Assembly (NCBI RefSeq): GCF_001660485.1
Contig: NZ_CP013979.1
Location: 3,348,001-3,412,000 of the forward strand
DNA length: 64,000 nt
DNA from: Agromyces aureus
Lineage (GTDB): Bacteria > Actinomycetota > Actinomycetes > Actinomycetales > Microbacteriaceae
Direction of reading: 5' to 3'
In this document: piece after piece, positions 24,543 through 34,927 of the stretch
How positions within the stretch are numbered: the stretch's first letter is position 1
How the letters are laid out: each line of letters starts with the position of its first letter
Made by a program: the position numbers and the translations under genes
The notes under the pieces: model-generated
Databases searched by the model: none
What the model was told of the DNA's origin: nothing
Seen by the model: the letters and a program-made list of their open reading frames with translations, nothing else

Positions 24543-26328
24543 AGTCGACCTTGACGATGTCGGGCGCCTCGAGCCGCACGCGATCGGCGGACTCGTCGTC
24601 GGGCTGGAGTTGCGATTCGCGCTCGGCGACGACGCGCTCGAGGTAGCGCTCGACCTCGAGTTGCTCGCGCTCGGCGTCCCAGCCGAGCACGCCGGCCATG
24701 AGTCGCGCCGCGACCGGAGCCGCGGAGACGCCACGGTCCCACGCCTCGATCGAGATGCGGGTTCGGCGCGCGAGCACGTCGTCGAGATGCAGCGCGCCCT
24801 CGTGGGAGGCCGCGTACACGACCTCGGCCGCGAGGTAGTCGTCGGCGCCGGGCAGGGGCTCGCCGAGCGAGGCATCCGCCCTGATGAGGTCGAGCAGCTC
24901 GTCGGTCATCGTGCCGTACCGGTTGAGCAGGTGCTCGATGCGCACCTTGTGCACGTCGAACGCCCTGGCGATCTTGGCGCGCTTGTTCCACGCGGCCTGG
25001 TAGCCCTCGGCGCCGAGCAGCGCGATGTCCTGCGTCGTGGACTTGGGCACGCGGCCGTCGAGCGCATCGGCGGCCGCGTCGATCGCGTCTTTCGCCATGA
25101 TGCGGTACGTCGTCCACTTGCCGCCGGCGACGACCACGAGCCCCGGCACCGTGTGCGCGACGATGTGCTCGCGCGACAGCTTCGACGTCTGGTCGCTCTC
25201 GCCCGCGAGCAGCGGACGCAGGCCGGCGAACACACCCTCGACGTCTTCGCGCGTGAGCGGAATGGCGAGCAGCGCGTTCACGTGCTCGAGCAGGTAGTCG
25301 ATGTCGGCGGCCGTCGCCGCGGGGTGCGCCTTGTCGAGGTTCCAGTCGGTGTCGGTCGTGCCGATGAGCCAGTGACGGCCCCACGGGATGATGAACAGCA
25401 CGCTCTTCTCGGTGCGGAAGATCATGCCCATCGCCGACTGGATGCGGTCGCGCGGCACCACGAGATGGATGCCCTTCGACGCACGCACCTTGAACGTGCC
25501 CCGCTCGCCGACCATGCGCTGCGTGTCATCGGTCCAGACACCGGTCGCGTTCACGACCTGCTTGGCGCGGATCTCGAAGTGCTCGTCGGACTGCAGGTCG
25601 TGCGCCTTCACGCCGACGACGCGTTCGCCGACCTTGATGAAGCCCTCGACCTTGACCCGCGAAGCGACGTGCGCGCCGTACGACGAGGCGGTGCGGGCGA
25701 GCGAGGCCACGTAGCGGGCGTCGTCGACCTGCGCGTCGTAGTAGGTCAGGCCGCCGATGAGCGCGTCGTTCGAGAGGGACGGAATCGCCCGCATGACCTG
25801 GCGCTTCGAGAGGTGGCGGTGGTGCGGAACCCCGGGGGGCCGACCGCCCGTGTAGCTGAAGACGTCGTAGAGCAGCATGCCTGCGCCGATGTAGAGGCGT
25901 TCGAAGAACCGCTTCTTCAGGGGGTAGAGGAACCGCACCGGCTTCACGAGGTGCGGCGCGATGCGCTGCAGCAGGAGTCCGCGTTCGATGAGCGCCTCGC
26001 GCACGAGCCTGAAGTCGAGCTGCTCGAGATAGCGGATGCCGCCGTGCACGAGTTTCGACGAGCGGCTCGACGTTCCCGATGCCCAGTCGCGAGCTTCGAG
26101 CAGGCCGGTCGAGAGCCCTCGCGTCACGGCGTCGAGCGCGGCACCCGTGCCGACGATGCCGCCGCCGACCACGAGGATGTCGAGTTCCTTCTCCTTGAGC
26201 CGCGCGATCGCCGCAGTGCGCTCCTCGGGACCGAGCTTCGTCGAGCGGGCGACGGATGTCAGGGCATCCGCTCCTGCACCCGACGTCGTCGTCGATCCGG
26301 ACTTCTGTGTCGCCATCGTCGTCCCCAT
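24541..26328 (-). CDS. glpD: Glycerol-3-phosphate dehydrogenase/oxidase (FAD-dependent)
   Basis: The 595-residue flavoprotein oxidises glycerol-3-phosphate to dihydroxyacetone phosphate at the membrane. It shows the FAD Rossmann motif LVVGGGIVGTGAALDA, SSRSSKLVHGGIRYLEQ, the second signature GGKWTTYRIMAKDA and a C-terminal GlpD cap domain. ATG 26328 is the longest start; ATG 26316 (MATQKSG) is an alternative with GGGGACG before it. It probably uses G3P released by the glycerophosphodiesterase at 17 kb and from glycerol; no glpK or glpF is nearby. It is a single gene that ends in a strong hairpin. Confidence 0.95.
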   Translation of the reverse strand: MGTTMATQKSGSTTTSGAGADALTSVARSTKLGPEERTAAIARLKEKELDILVVGGGIVGTGAALDAVTRGLSTGLLEARDWASGTSSRSSKLVHGGIRYLEQLDFRLVREALIERGLLLQRIAPHLVKPVRFLYPLKKRFFERLYIGAGMLLYDVFSYTGGRPPGVPHHRHLSKRQVMRAIPSLSNDALIGGLTYYDAQVDDARYVASLARTASSYGAHVASRVKVEGFIKVGERVVGVKAHDLQSDEHFEIRAKQVVNATGVWTDDTQRMVGERGTFKVRASKGIHLVVPRDRIQSAMGMIFRTEKSVLFIIPWGRHWLIGTTDTDWNLDKAHPAATAADIDYLLEHVNALLAIPLTREDVEGVFAGLRPLLAGESDQTSKLSREHIVAHTVPGLVVVAGGKWTTYRIMAKDAIDAAADALDGRVPKSTTQDIALLGAEGYQAAWNKRAKIARAFDVHKVRIEHLLNRYGTMTDELLDLIRADASLGEPLPGADDYLAAEVVYAASHEGALHLDDVLARRTRISIEAWDRGVSAAPVAARLMAGVLGWDAEREQLEVERYLERVVAERESQLQPDDESADRVRLEAPDIVKVD

Positions 26329-26414
26329 CCCTGCGATCGCAGACGGCGACCGCGTGATCCGAGATCAACGCTACCCGAGCGAAGGCCGGATCAGGAGGGG
26401 GCGGGTGGTCGAGT

Positions 26415-27539
26415 TCAGACCGACTGGTACGGCGCGACGACGACTTCGACGCGCTGGAACTCCTTGAGGTCGGAGTAGCCCGTCGTCGCCATCGAACGGC
26501 GCAGGGCGCCGACGAGGTTCGCGCTGCCGTCGGCGGCCGGAGCGGGCCCGTAGAGCACCTGCTCGAGCTCGCCGATCTGGCCGACGTGCACGCGGCGGCC
26601 GCGGGGCAGCTTCGAGTGGTGCGCCTCGGCGCCCCAGTGGTAGCCGCCGCCGGGGGCATCGGTCGCACGCGCGAGCGCGGCGCCGAGCATGACGGCGTCG
26701 GCGCCGCACGCGATGGCCTTCACGATGTCGCCCGAGGTGCCCAGACCGCCGTCGGCGATGACGTGCACGTAACGGCCGCCGGACTCGTCGAGGTAGTCGC
26801 GGCGCGCGCCCGCGACATCCGCCACCGCCGTGGCCATGGGCGCGTGGATGCCGAGCGTCGCGCGCGTGGTCGACGCCGCGCCGCCGCCGAAGCCGACGAG
26901 CACACCCGCCGCGCCCGTGCGCATGAGGTGGAGCGCGGCCGTGTAGGTCGACGCCCCGCCCACGACGACGGGCACGTCGAGCTCGTAGATGAACTTCTTG
27001 AGGTTGAGCGGCTCGACGTTCTTCGACACGTGCTCGGCCGAGACCGTGGTGCCGCGGATCACGAAGAGGTCGACGCCCGCGGCGACCACGGTCTCGTAGA
27101 GCTCCTGCGTGCGCTGCGGCGACAGTGCGCCCGCGACCGTGACGCCGGAGGCGCGGATCTCGGCGAGCCGCGCAGTGACGAGCTCGGGCTTGATCGGCTC
27201 GGAGTACAGCTCCTGCATGCGCTGCGTCGCCGCCTCGGGCGCGAGGTTGCGGATCTCGGCGAGCACGGGCTCGGGGTCCTCGTACCTGGTCCAGAGGCCC
27301 TCGAGGTCGAGCACGCCGAGGCCGCCGAGCTGGCCCATCATGATCGCGGTCTGCGGCGACACGACGGAGTCCATCGGGGCCGCGAGGAACGGGATGTCGA
27401 ACTGGTACGCATCGATCGACCAGGTGGTCGAGACGTCTTCGGGATCGCGGGTGCGCCGGCTCGGCACGATGGCGATGTCGTCGAATGCGTAGACACGACG
27501 GCCCCGCTTGGAACGGCCGATCTCGATCTCCTGAGTCAC
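26415..27539 (-). CDS. guaB3: GuaB3-family IMP dehydrogenase-related protein
   Basis: The 374-residue TIM-barrel protein belongs to the GuaB3 branch (EIGRSKRGRRVYAFDDIAIVPSRRTRDPEDV), which lacks CBS domains. The IMPDH active-site loop GPGSICTTR is represented by GGGAASTTR, with Ser in place of the catalytic Cys. The IMP-phosphate binding VIADGGLGTSGDIVKA and the region GYHWGAEA are kept. Some GuaB3 proteins act as GMP reductases; activity here is inferred at best. GTG 27539 is preferred over ATG 27542, since TAGGCT then lies exactly 6 nt before the start. It is separate from guaB, 3.2 kb away. Confidence 0.88.
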   Translation of the reverse strand: MTQEIEIGRSKRGRRVYAFDDIAIVPSRRTRDPEDVSTTWSIDAYQFDIPFLAAPMDSVVSPQTAIMMGQLGGLGVLDLEGLWTRYEDPEPVLAEIRNLAPEAATQRMQELYSEPIKPELVTARLAEIRASGVTVAGALSPQRTQELYETVVAAGVDLFVIRGTTVSAEHVSKNVEPLNLKKFIYELDVPVVVGGASTYTAALHLMRTGAAGVLVGFGGGAASTTRATLGIHAPMATAVADVAGARRDYLDESGGRYVHVIADGGLGTSGDIVKAIACGADAVMLGAALARATDAPGGGYHWGAEAHHSKLPRGRRVHVGQIGELEQVLYGPAPAADGSANLVGALRRSMATTGYSDLKEFQRVEVVVAPYQSV

Positions 27540-27545
27540 CATGAC

Positions 27546-27551
27546 AGCCTA
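27546..27551 (-). promoter_or_regulatory. Leaderless -10 box of guaB3
   Basis: TAGGCT is 6 nt before GTG 27539 and only 3 nt before ATG 27542, which decides the start in favour of GTG. Confidence 0.5.
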
Positions 27552-27619
27552 CCGAACGGATGCCGCGGGCCGAACGGATGCCGCGGGCGGGCGCCCGCTC
27601 GCACGCGCCCTCCGACCGC

Positions 27620-29344
27620 TCACCGCACCCGCTCGACCCGCCCCTCGTCCCACACGGGGGCATCGGTCTCCTCGACGCGCCCGTCGGAGCGGAACACGAC
27701 GAACCGGTCGAAGCTGCGCGTGAACCAGCGGTCGTGGGTGACCGCGAGCACGGTGCCGTCGAAGCGCGAGAGCGCATCCTCGAGGGCTTCGGCCGAGACG
27801 AGGTCGAGGTTGTCGGTCGGTTCGTCGAGCAGCAGCAGCGTCGCCCCCGAGAGCTCGAGCAGCAGGATCTGCAGCCGCGCCTGCTGCCCGCCCGAGAGTT
27901 CGTCGAAGCGCTGCTGCGCGGCGCCGGCGAGGCCGTACCGGTCGAGCGCCGAGCTCGCCGCCTCGCGCGCCATGCCGTCGCGGTTCGCGTCGCCGCGGTG
28001 CAGGATGTCGAGCAGCGTGCGCCCGCGGAACTCGGGGTGCTGGTGGTTCTGCGCGAACCACCCGGGCACGACCCTGGCGCCGAGCACGGCGCGCCCCTCG
28101 TGCGGCACGCGCGCGAGGGTCTCGCCAACGCTCGTGACGTGCCCGAGGGTGCGATCGGGCTCGGTGCCGCCGCCTGCGAGCAGCCGCAGGAAGTGCGACT
28201 TGCCCGAGCCGTTCGAGCCGAGCACCGCGACGCGGTCGCCGTACCAGACCTCGAGGTCGAAGGGCTGCATGAGTCCGCTGAGCTCGAGCCGTTCGCACAC
28301 CACCGAGCGCTTGCCGGTGCGCGAGCCGCGCAACCGCATCGACACCGCGTGAGCCGGTGGCCGCTCCTCGGGCGGACCGGCGTCCTCGAACCGCTTGAGC
28401 CGCGTGATCGCCGCCTGGTACCGCGAGGCCATGCCGTCGTTGTAGGTCGCCTTGACCTTGAGCGTGTTCACGAGCGTCTTCAACGCGAGGTGCTGCTCGT
28501 CCCATCGACGGCGCAGCTCGTCGAGGCGTTCGAAGCGCTCCTCGCGCGCGGCGTGATACCCGCTGAAGTTGCCGCCGTGCACCCAGGCCGTGCTGCCGGC
28601 CGCACCCGCCTCGAGCGTCACGATGCGGTCGGCCGCCCTCGCCAGCAGCTCGCGGTCGTGCGAGACGAGGAGCACGGTCTTCGGCGTCGCCCGCAGGGCC
28701 GACTCGAGCCAGCGCTTGCCGGGCACGTCGAGCGAGTTGTCGGGCTCGTCGAGCAGCAGCACCTGCTCCGGCCCGCGCAGCAGCGCCTCGAGCGCGAGAC
28801 GCTTCTGCTCGCCGCCCGAGAGCGTCGACAGCTCCCGCCAGCGAGCCCGTTCGAACGGCACCCCGAGCGCGGCCGCCGTGCAGTGGTCCCAGACGACCTC
28901 CTGCTCGTACCCGCCGGCCTCGGCGTATTCGGCGAGCGCGGTCGCGTACCGCATCTGGTTCGCCGTGTCGTCCGTCTCGATGAGCGCGTTCTCGGATGCC
29001 TCGAGCTCGCGTGCCGCGGCACGGATGCGGGTCGGCGCGACCGACACGAGCAGACCCGAAACCGTCGTCGGCGGTTTCGCCGCGGCATCCGTCGACGCCT
29101 CGACCTCGGTGGGCTGCCTGCCGACGAACTGGTCCATGACGCCCAGGCCGCCGTCGACCTGCACGCTGCCCTCGTCGGGTCGCAGGTCGCCGCGGATGAT
29201 ACGCAGCAGCGTCGACTTGCCCGCGCCGTTCGCACCGATCAGCGCGGTCGTGCGCCCGTCGACGACGCGGAAGGCAAGGTCGGCGAGCAGCGGCCTGCCG
29301 TCGGGCAGTGAGAAGGAGACGCCGTTGACGTCGATGAAACCCAT
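27620..29344 (-). CDS. ABC-F family ATPase
   Basis: The 574-residue soluble protein has two ABC ATPase modules and no membrane helices. Module 1 has Walker A GANGAGKST, signature LSGGEQKRLALEALL and Walker B LLLDEPDNSLDV; module 2 has GSNGSGKSH, LSGGQQARLQIL and LLLLDEPTDNLDL. The charged linker between them (AREERFERLDELRRRWDEQ) is the P-site tRNA interaction motif region of ABC-F proteins, which act on ribosomes as translation or antibiotic-protection factors. Which subfamily is unclear. ATG 29344 is chosen by homology (GFIDVNGVSFSLPDG); its ribosome site is weak. It diverges from the aminotransferase gene. Confidence 0.92.
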   Translation of the reverse strand: MGFIDVNGVSFSLPDGRPLLADLAFRVVDGRTTALIGANGAGKSTLLRIIRGDLRPDEGSVQVDGGLGVMDQFVGRQPTEVEASTDAAAKPPTTVSGLLVSVAPTRIRAAARELEASENALIETDDTANQMRYATALAEYAEAGGYEQEVVWDHCTAAALGVPFERARWRELSTLSGGEQKRLALEALLRGPEQVLLLDEPDNSLDVPGKRWLESALRATPKTVLLVSHDRELLARAADRIVTLEAGAAGSTAWVHGGNFSGYHAAREERFERLDELRRRWDEQHLALKTLVNTLKVKATYNDGMASRYQAAITRLKRFEDAGPPEERPPAHAVSMRLRGSRTGKRSVVCERLELSGLMQPFDLEVWYGDRVAVLGSNGSGKSHFLRLLAGGGTEPDRTLGHVTSVGETLARVPHEGRAVLGARVVPGWFAQNHQHPEFRGRTLLDILHRGDANRDGMAREAASSALDRYGLAGAAQQRFDELSGGQQARLQILLLELSGATLLLLDEPTDNLDLVSAEALEDALSRFDGTVLAVTHDRWFTRSFDRFVVFRSDGRVEETDAPVWDEGRVERVR

Positions 29345-29489
29345 GGGGTGATCCGTTCCGATTCGCGACGCGCGTGGTTGTCGCACGCGTCGCGGCGCCG
29401 AGGCAGCCGATCAGGATACATGGCACGTGCGAAGGCCGCGAGTCCGGCCTACGGGTGCCGTCCGGCCGCGGATGCAGCATGCTGGAGGC

Positions 29490-30650
29490 ATGCACGGCTT
29501 GCATCGCATCGAAGCGGACCCCATCGACCTGCTGCGTACGCGCACGAGCGCGAAGTGGCGCTCGTACGACCCCGAGGTGCTGCCGCTGCCCGTGGCCGAG
29601 ATGGACTACCCCCTCGCCGAGCCCATCGCCGCGGCGCTGCACCGGGCGATCGACCGCTCGGACACCGGGTACAACGCGGGGCCCGAGGCCGTGGCGCACG
29701 CCTTCGCCGGGTTCGCGGCGACCCGCTTCGGCTGGGAGGTCGACCCCGCGCGCGTGACCTGCACCGCCGACGTGTCGATGGGCCTCGTCGAGGTGCTCCG
29801 GCGCGTCATCTCACCGGGCGACCGCGTGGTCGTGACCTCGCCGATCTACCCGCCGTTCTTCGACCTCGTCACCGAGGCCGGCGGCGTCGTCGAGGAGATC
29901 CCGCTGCTCGGCGGCATCCGCGACGGGTGGTCGCTCGACCTGCTCGCCATCGAGGCCGCCTTCGCCTCCGGCGTTCGCGCGATGCTGCTCTGCAACCCGC
30001 ACAACCCGACCGGGTGGGTGCCCGCGCGCGACGACCTCGCACCGCTCGCCGACCTCGCCGCCGCCTTCGACGCGACGATCGTGAGCGACGAGGTGCACGG
30101 CCCGCTCGCGCAGCCAGGCTCCCCCTACACGCCCTTCCTCACGGTGTCGGATGCCGCGCGCGAACATGGCGTGGCCGTCACCGCCGCGACCAAGGCGTTC
30201 AACATCGCCGGGCTCAAGGCCGCACTCATCATCACGGCGAGCGAGCGCGGCGACCGGCTGCGCGACGCCTTGCCCTACGAGGTGTCCTGGCGCATGAGCC
30301 AGTTCGGCTCGATCGCCACGGTCGCCGCGTTCACCGACGGTGGGCCGTGGCTCGACGGCGTGCTCGGCAGCCTCGACGACAACCGACGCCTGCTCGCCGA
30401 CCTGCTCGCCGAGGAGCTGCCCGGCGTCGGCTATCGGATGCCGGATGCCACCTACCTCGCGTGGCTCGACCTCGCGGCGCTCGGCTGGGGCGACGACCCC
30501 GCGGCGACCGCCCTCGAGCGCGCGAAGGTCGCCCTGATGAGCGGGCCGACGTTCGGCGCCGAGGTCGGACGCGGCCACGCGCGCCTGAACTTCGCGTGCT
30601 CGCCCGAGGTGCTCGGCGAGGCGATCACGCGCCTCGCCGACGCAACGTGA
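29490..30650 (+). CDS. MalY/PatB-type PLP-dependent aminotransferase (cystathionine beta-lyase-like)
   Basis: The 386-residue class I/II fold enzyme has RTSAKWRSYDPEVLPLPVAEMDYPLAEPI at the amino terminus, VTSPIYPPFF, CNPHNPTGWV, IVSDEVHGPL and the PLP lysine in ATKAFNIAGLKAA, ending with the substrate-carboxylate region VGRGHARLNFAC. This is the MalY/PatB branch, whose members cleave C-S bonds in cystathionine or transaminate. ATG 29490 has CATGCT exactly 6 nt upstream, suggesting the leaderless mode with a variant -10; a TTG at 29499 behind GGAGG is an alternative. Single gene, convergent with guaB. Confidence 0.9.
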   Translation: MHGLHRIEADPIDLLRTRTSAKWRSYDPEVLPLPVAEMDYPLAEPIAAALHRAIDRSDTGYNAGPEAVAHAFAGFAATRFGWEVDPARVTCTADVSMGLVEVLRRVISPGDRVVVTSPIYPPFFDLVTEAGGVVEEIPLLGGIRDGWSLDLLAIEAAFASGVRAMLLCNPHNPTGWVPARDDLAPLADLAAAFDATIVSDEVHGPLAQPGSPYTPFLTVSDAAREHGVAVTAATKAFNIAGLKAALIITASERGDRLRDALPYEVSWRMSQFGSIATVAAFTDGGPWLDGVLGSLDDNRRLLADLLAEELPGVGYRMPDATYLAWLDLAALGWGDDPAATALERAKVALMSGPTFGAEVGRGHARLNFACSPEVLGEAITRLADAT

Positions 30651-30780
30651 GCGTTGGGCCGTGGACGTCACGTCACGAGGCCGACCGCGGTACGCGTCGC
30701 AACGCTGGCGCGTCGCGATCGCTGCGGCTGCCGCCTTTCTGACGGAAGCGCGTCACGGCTCCGCCGCGCCGCGCTGACCG

Positions 30781-32611
<1,831 letters not shown>

Positions 32612-33937
32612 GTGAGATCCCCATCCCCTGCCGTCGCGTACCCACCCGGTCGCATGATTCGGCTGTTCGGCGCCATCCTCGCCGTCACAGCGGCCATGCT
32701 CGGCGTCTTCGCATTGTCCGCATCACCGGCCATGGCCGCCGAAGGCGATCCGTATCGCATCAGCGGCAACGTCCAACTCGACGGTGAACCCCTCGAAGGC
32801 GTCAAGCTCGTGATCGACGGCCCGGGGGGTGAACAAGAGGTCGAGACCGACGCGAACGGCCAGTGGAAGGTGAGCGTCCCCGAGAAGGACGACTACACCG
32901 TCACGCTCGACGAGGACACGCTGCCCGAGGGCATCGCGGTCGTCGACCCCGAAAGCGACACCCCGAACGAGAAGGACGTCACCGTCGGCGCCGGCGGGCG
33001 CGTGACCGTGAACTTCTTCATCGGCGAGGGCGAGCGCAACGTCACCAGCATCTTGGACCAGTTCATCCAGCGCTTCGTGCAGGGCATCAACTTCGGCCTG
33101 ATGCTCGCACTGGCGGCCGTCGGCCTGTCGCTCGTGTTCGGCACGACCGGCATCTCGAACTTCGCGCACGGCGAGATGGTCACGTTCGGCGCGGTCGCGG
33201 CATCCTTCCTCGTGAGCGCCGGATCGATGGCGTTGCCGCTCTGGATCGGGCTCCCGCTCGCCGTCGTGGTGAGCGCGGGTCTCGGGCTCCTGCTCGACGT
33301 GATCCTGTGGCGACCATTGCGGCGCAAGCGCGTCGGCGTGGTGCAGCTCATGATCGTGAGCATCGGCCTCTCGCTCGCGATGCGCTACACCTTCCAGTTC
33401 TTCATCGGCGGCGGCACGACCCAGCTGCCGTACGCGACGGCCCCGAAGATGTCGTTCGGACCGATCCAGCTGAGCGGCATCGACATCGCCTCGATCGCGA
33501 TCTCGATCCTGGTGATCGTCGGCTTCGCGATCTGGCTCACGCGTTCGCGTCTCGGCAAGGCCACCCGAGCGATCAGCGACAACCCGTCGCTCGCCTCGGC
33601 CTCGGGCATCGACGTCGACCACGTCGTGCGCGTCGTGTGGATCATCGCGGGCGCGCTCGCGGGCCTCGCCGGCATCCTGTACGCGTACTACCGCCCCGGC
33701 ATCAAGTGGGACATGGGTGCGCAGGTCCTGCTGCTCATGTTCGCCGCGGTCACCCTCGGCGGTCTCGGCACGGCCTACGGCGCCCTCATCGGTTCGCTCA
33801 TCGTGGGCGTGATCGTCGAGGTCTCGGGTCTCTGGATCCCCGACGACCTCAAGTACGCGGGTGCCCTCGTCATCCTCATCGTCATTTTGCTGTTCCGGCC
33901 ACAGGGCATCCTGGGCCGACGAGAGAGAATCGGTTAG
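32612..33937 (+). CDS. livH: Branched-chain amino-acid ABC transporter permease LivH with extracellular N-terminal domain
   Basis: The 441-residue protein starts at GTG 32612, 4 nt after GGAGG. Residues 1-43 look like a Sec signal peptide (IRLFGAILAVTAAMLGVFALSASPAMAA), residues about 45-140 a carboxypeptidase-regulatory/CNA-B-like beta-sandwich (YRISGNVQLDGEPLEGVKLVID, then TDANGQWKVSVPEKDDYTVTLDE), and residues 150-441 a standard LivH permease (GLMLALAAVGLSLVFGTTGISNFAHGEM, TRAISDNPSLASASGIDV for the ATPase-coupling loop, and GGLGTAYGALIGSL). Ordinary LivH is about 290-310 residues without the outer domain. First gene of livHMGF; translocates branched-chain or related amino acids. Confidence 0.92.
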   Translation: MRSPSPAVAYPPGRMIRLFGAILAVTAAMLGVFALSASPAMAAEGDPYRISGNVQLDGEPLEGVKLVIDGPGGEQEVETDANGQWKVSVPEKDDYTVTLDEDTLPEGIAVVDPESDTPNEKDVTVGAGGRVTVNFFIGEGERNVTSILDQFIQRFVQGINFGLMLALAAVGLSLVFGTTGISNFAHGEMVTFGAVAASFLVSAGSMALPLWIGLPLAVVVSAGLGLLLDVILWRPLRRKRVGVVQLMIVSIGLSLAMRYTFQFFIGGGTTQLPYATAPKMSFGPIQLSGIDIASIAISILVIVGFAIWLTRSRLGKATRAISDNPSLASASGIDVDHVVRVVWIIAGALAGLAGILYAYYRPGIKWDMGAQVLLLMFAAVTLGGLGTAYGALIGSLIVGVIVEVSGLWIPDDLKYAGALVILIVILLFRPQGILGRRERIG

Positions 33938-33946
33938 GCGCGCATC

Positions 33947-34927
33947 ATGGACTGGATTCAGATCTTCTCCAATACGGCATCGTCGATCCTCAGCCCGGCG
34001 ACGATCGGCTACGCGCTGGCCGCCCTCGGCCTGGCCGTACACTTCGGCTACGCGGGCCTGCTCAACATGGGCATCGCGGGCTTCATGGCCATCGGCGCAT
34101 ACGGCTACGCGATCTCGATTCTGTCGTTCGACCTGCCGTGGTGGCTCGCCGCCATCATCGGCCTCACGGCGGCCTCGATCTTCGCCCTCGTCCTCGGCGT
34201 CCCGACCCTGCGGCTCCGAGGCGATTACCTCGCAATCGTGACGATCGCGGCCGCCGAAGTCGTCAGGCTCCTGTTCCTGACGACCGCATTCGACGAGTTC
34301 ACCGGCTCCGCCGACGGACTCAGCGGCTACCACGCGAGCTTCCGCGCCTCGAACCCCATCCCCGAAGGCACGTACGGCTTCGGCCCGTGGGTCTACAACG
34401 CGAACGACTGGTGGGTCCGCATCCTCGGCCTCATCACCCTCGCGATCGCCGTGCTCGTGGTCTGGTCGCTCATGCGCAGCCCGTGGGGCCGCGTGCTCAA
34501 GGGCATCCGCGAAGACGAGGACGCCGTGCGCGCCCTCGGCAAGAACGCGTTCGCGTACAAGCTGCAGGCGCTCGTGCTCGGTGGCGTGATCGCCGCGGCC
34601 GGCGGCATCATCTACGCGCTGCCCTCGGCGGTCAGCCCCGGCGTCTACGTGACCTCGCTCACGTTCTTCGTCTGGACGGCCCTGCTGCTCGGCGGCGCGG
34701 CGACGGTGTTCGGGCCGCTGCTCGGCTCGCTCATCTTCTGGGTGCTGCAGACGTTCCTCAGCAACTTCCTGCCCGCGCTCGTCTCGGCCGGCGTGCTGCC
34801 GTTCATGTCGCAGATCCAAGCGGGCACGCTGCGCTTCATCCTGGTCGGTGTGGCGCTCATGCTGCTCGTGATCTTCATGCCGCAGGGCATCCTCGGCAAC
34901 AAGAAGGAGCTGACCTTTGTCAAGTGA
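33947..34927 (+). CDS. livM: Branched-chain amino-acid ABC transporter permease LivM
   Basis: The 326-residue membrane protein pairs with LivH as the second permease. It has about eight helices, LAVHFGYAGLLNMGIAGFMAIGAYGYA near the amino terminus, and the coupling-loop motif GRVLKGIREDEDAVRALGKNAF. ATG 33947 lies 9 nt after the livH stop; the ribosome site is weak, so coupling with livH is likely. It ends inside the livG start, an 11-nt overlap. Confidence 0.94.
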   Translation: MDWIQIFSNTASSILSPATIGYALAALGLAVHFGYAGLLNMGIAGFMAIGAYGYAISILSFDLPWWLAAIIGLTAASIFALVLGVPTLRLRGDYLAIVTIAAAEVVRLLFLTTAFDEFTGSADGLSGYHASFRASNPIPEGTYGFGPWVYNANDWWVRILGLITLAIAVLVVWSLMRSPWGRVLKGIREDEDAVRALGKNAFAYKLQALVLGGVIAAAGGIIYALPSAVSPGVYVTSLTFFVWTALLLGGAATVFGPLLGSLIFWVLQTFLSNFLPALVSAGVLPFMSQIQAGTLRFILVGVALMLLVIFMPQGILGNKKELTFVK

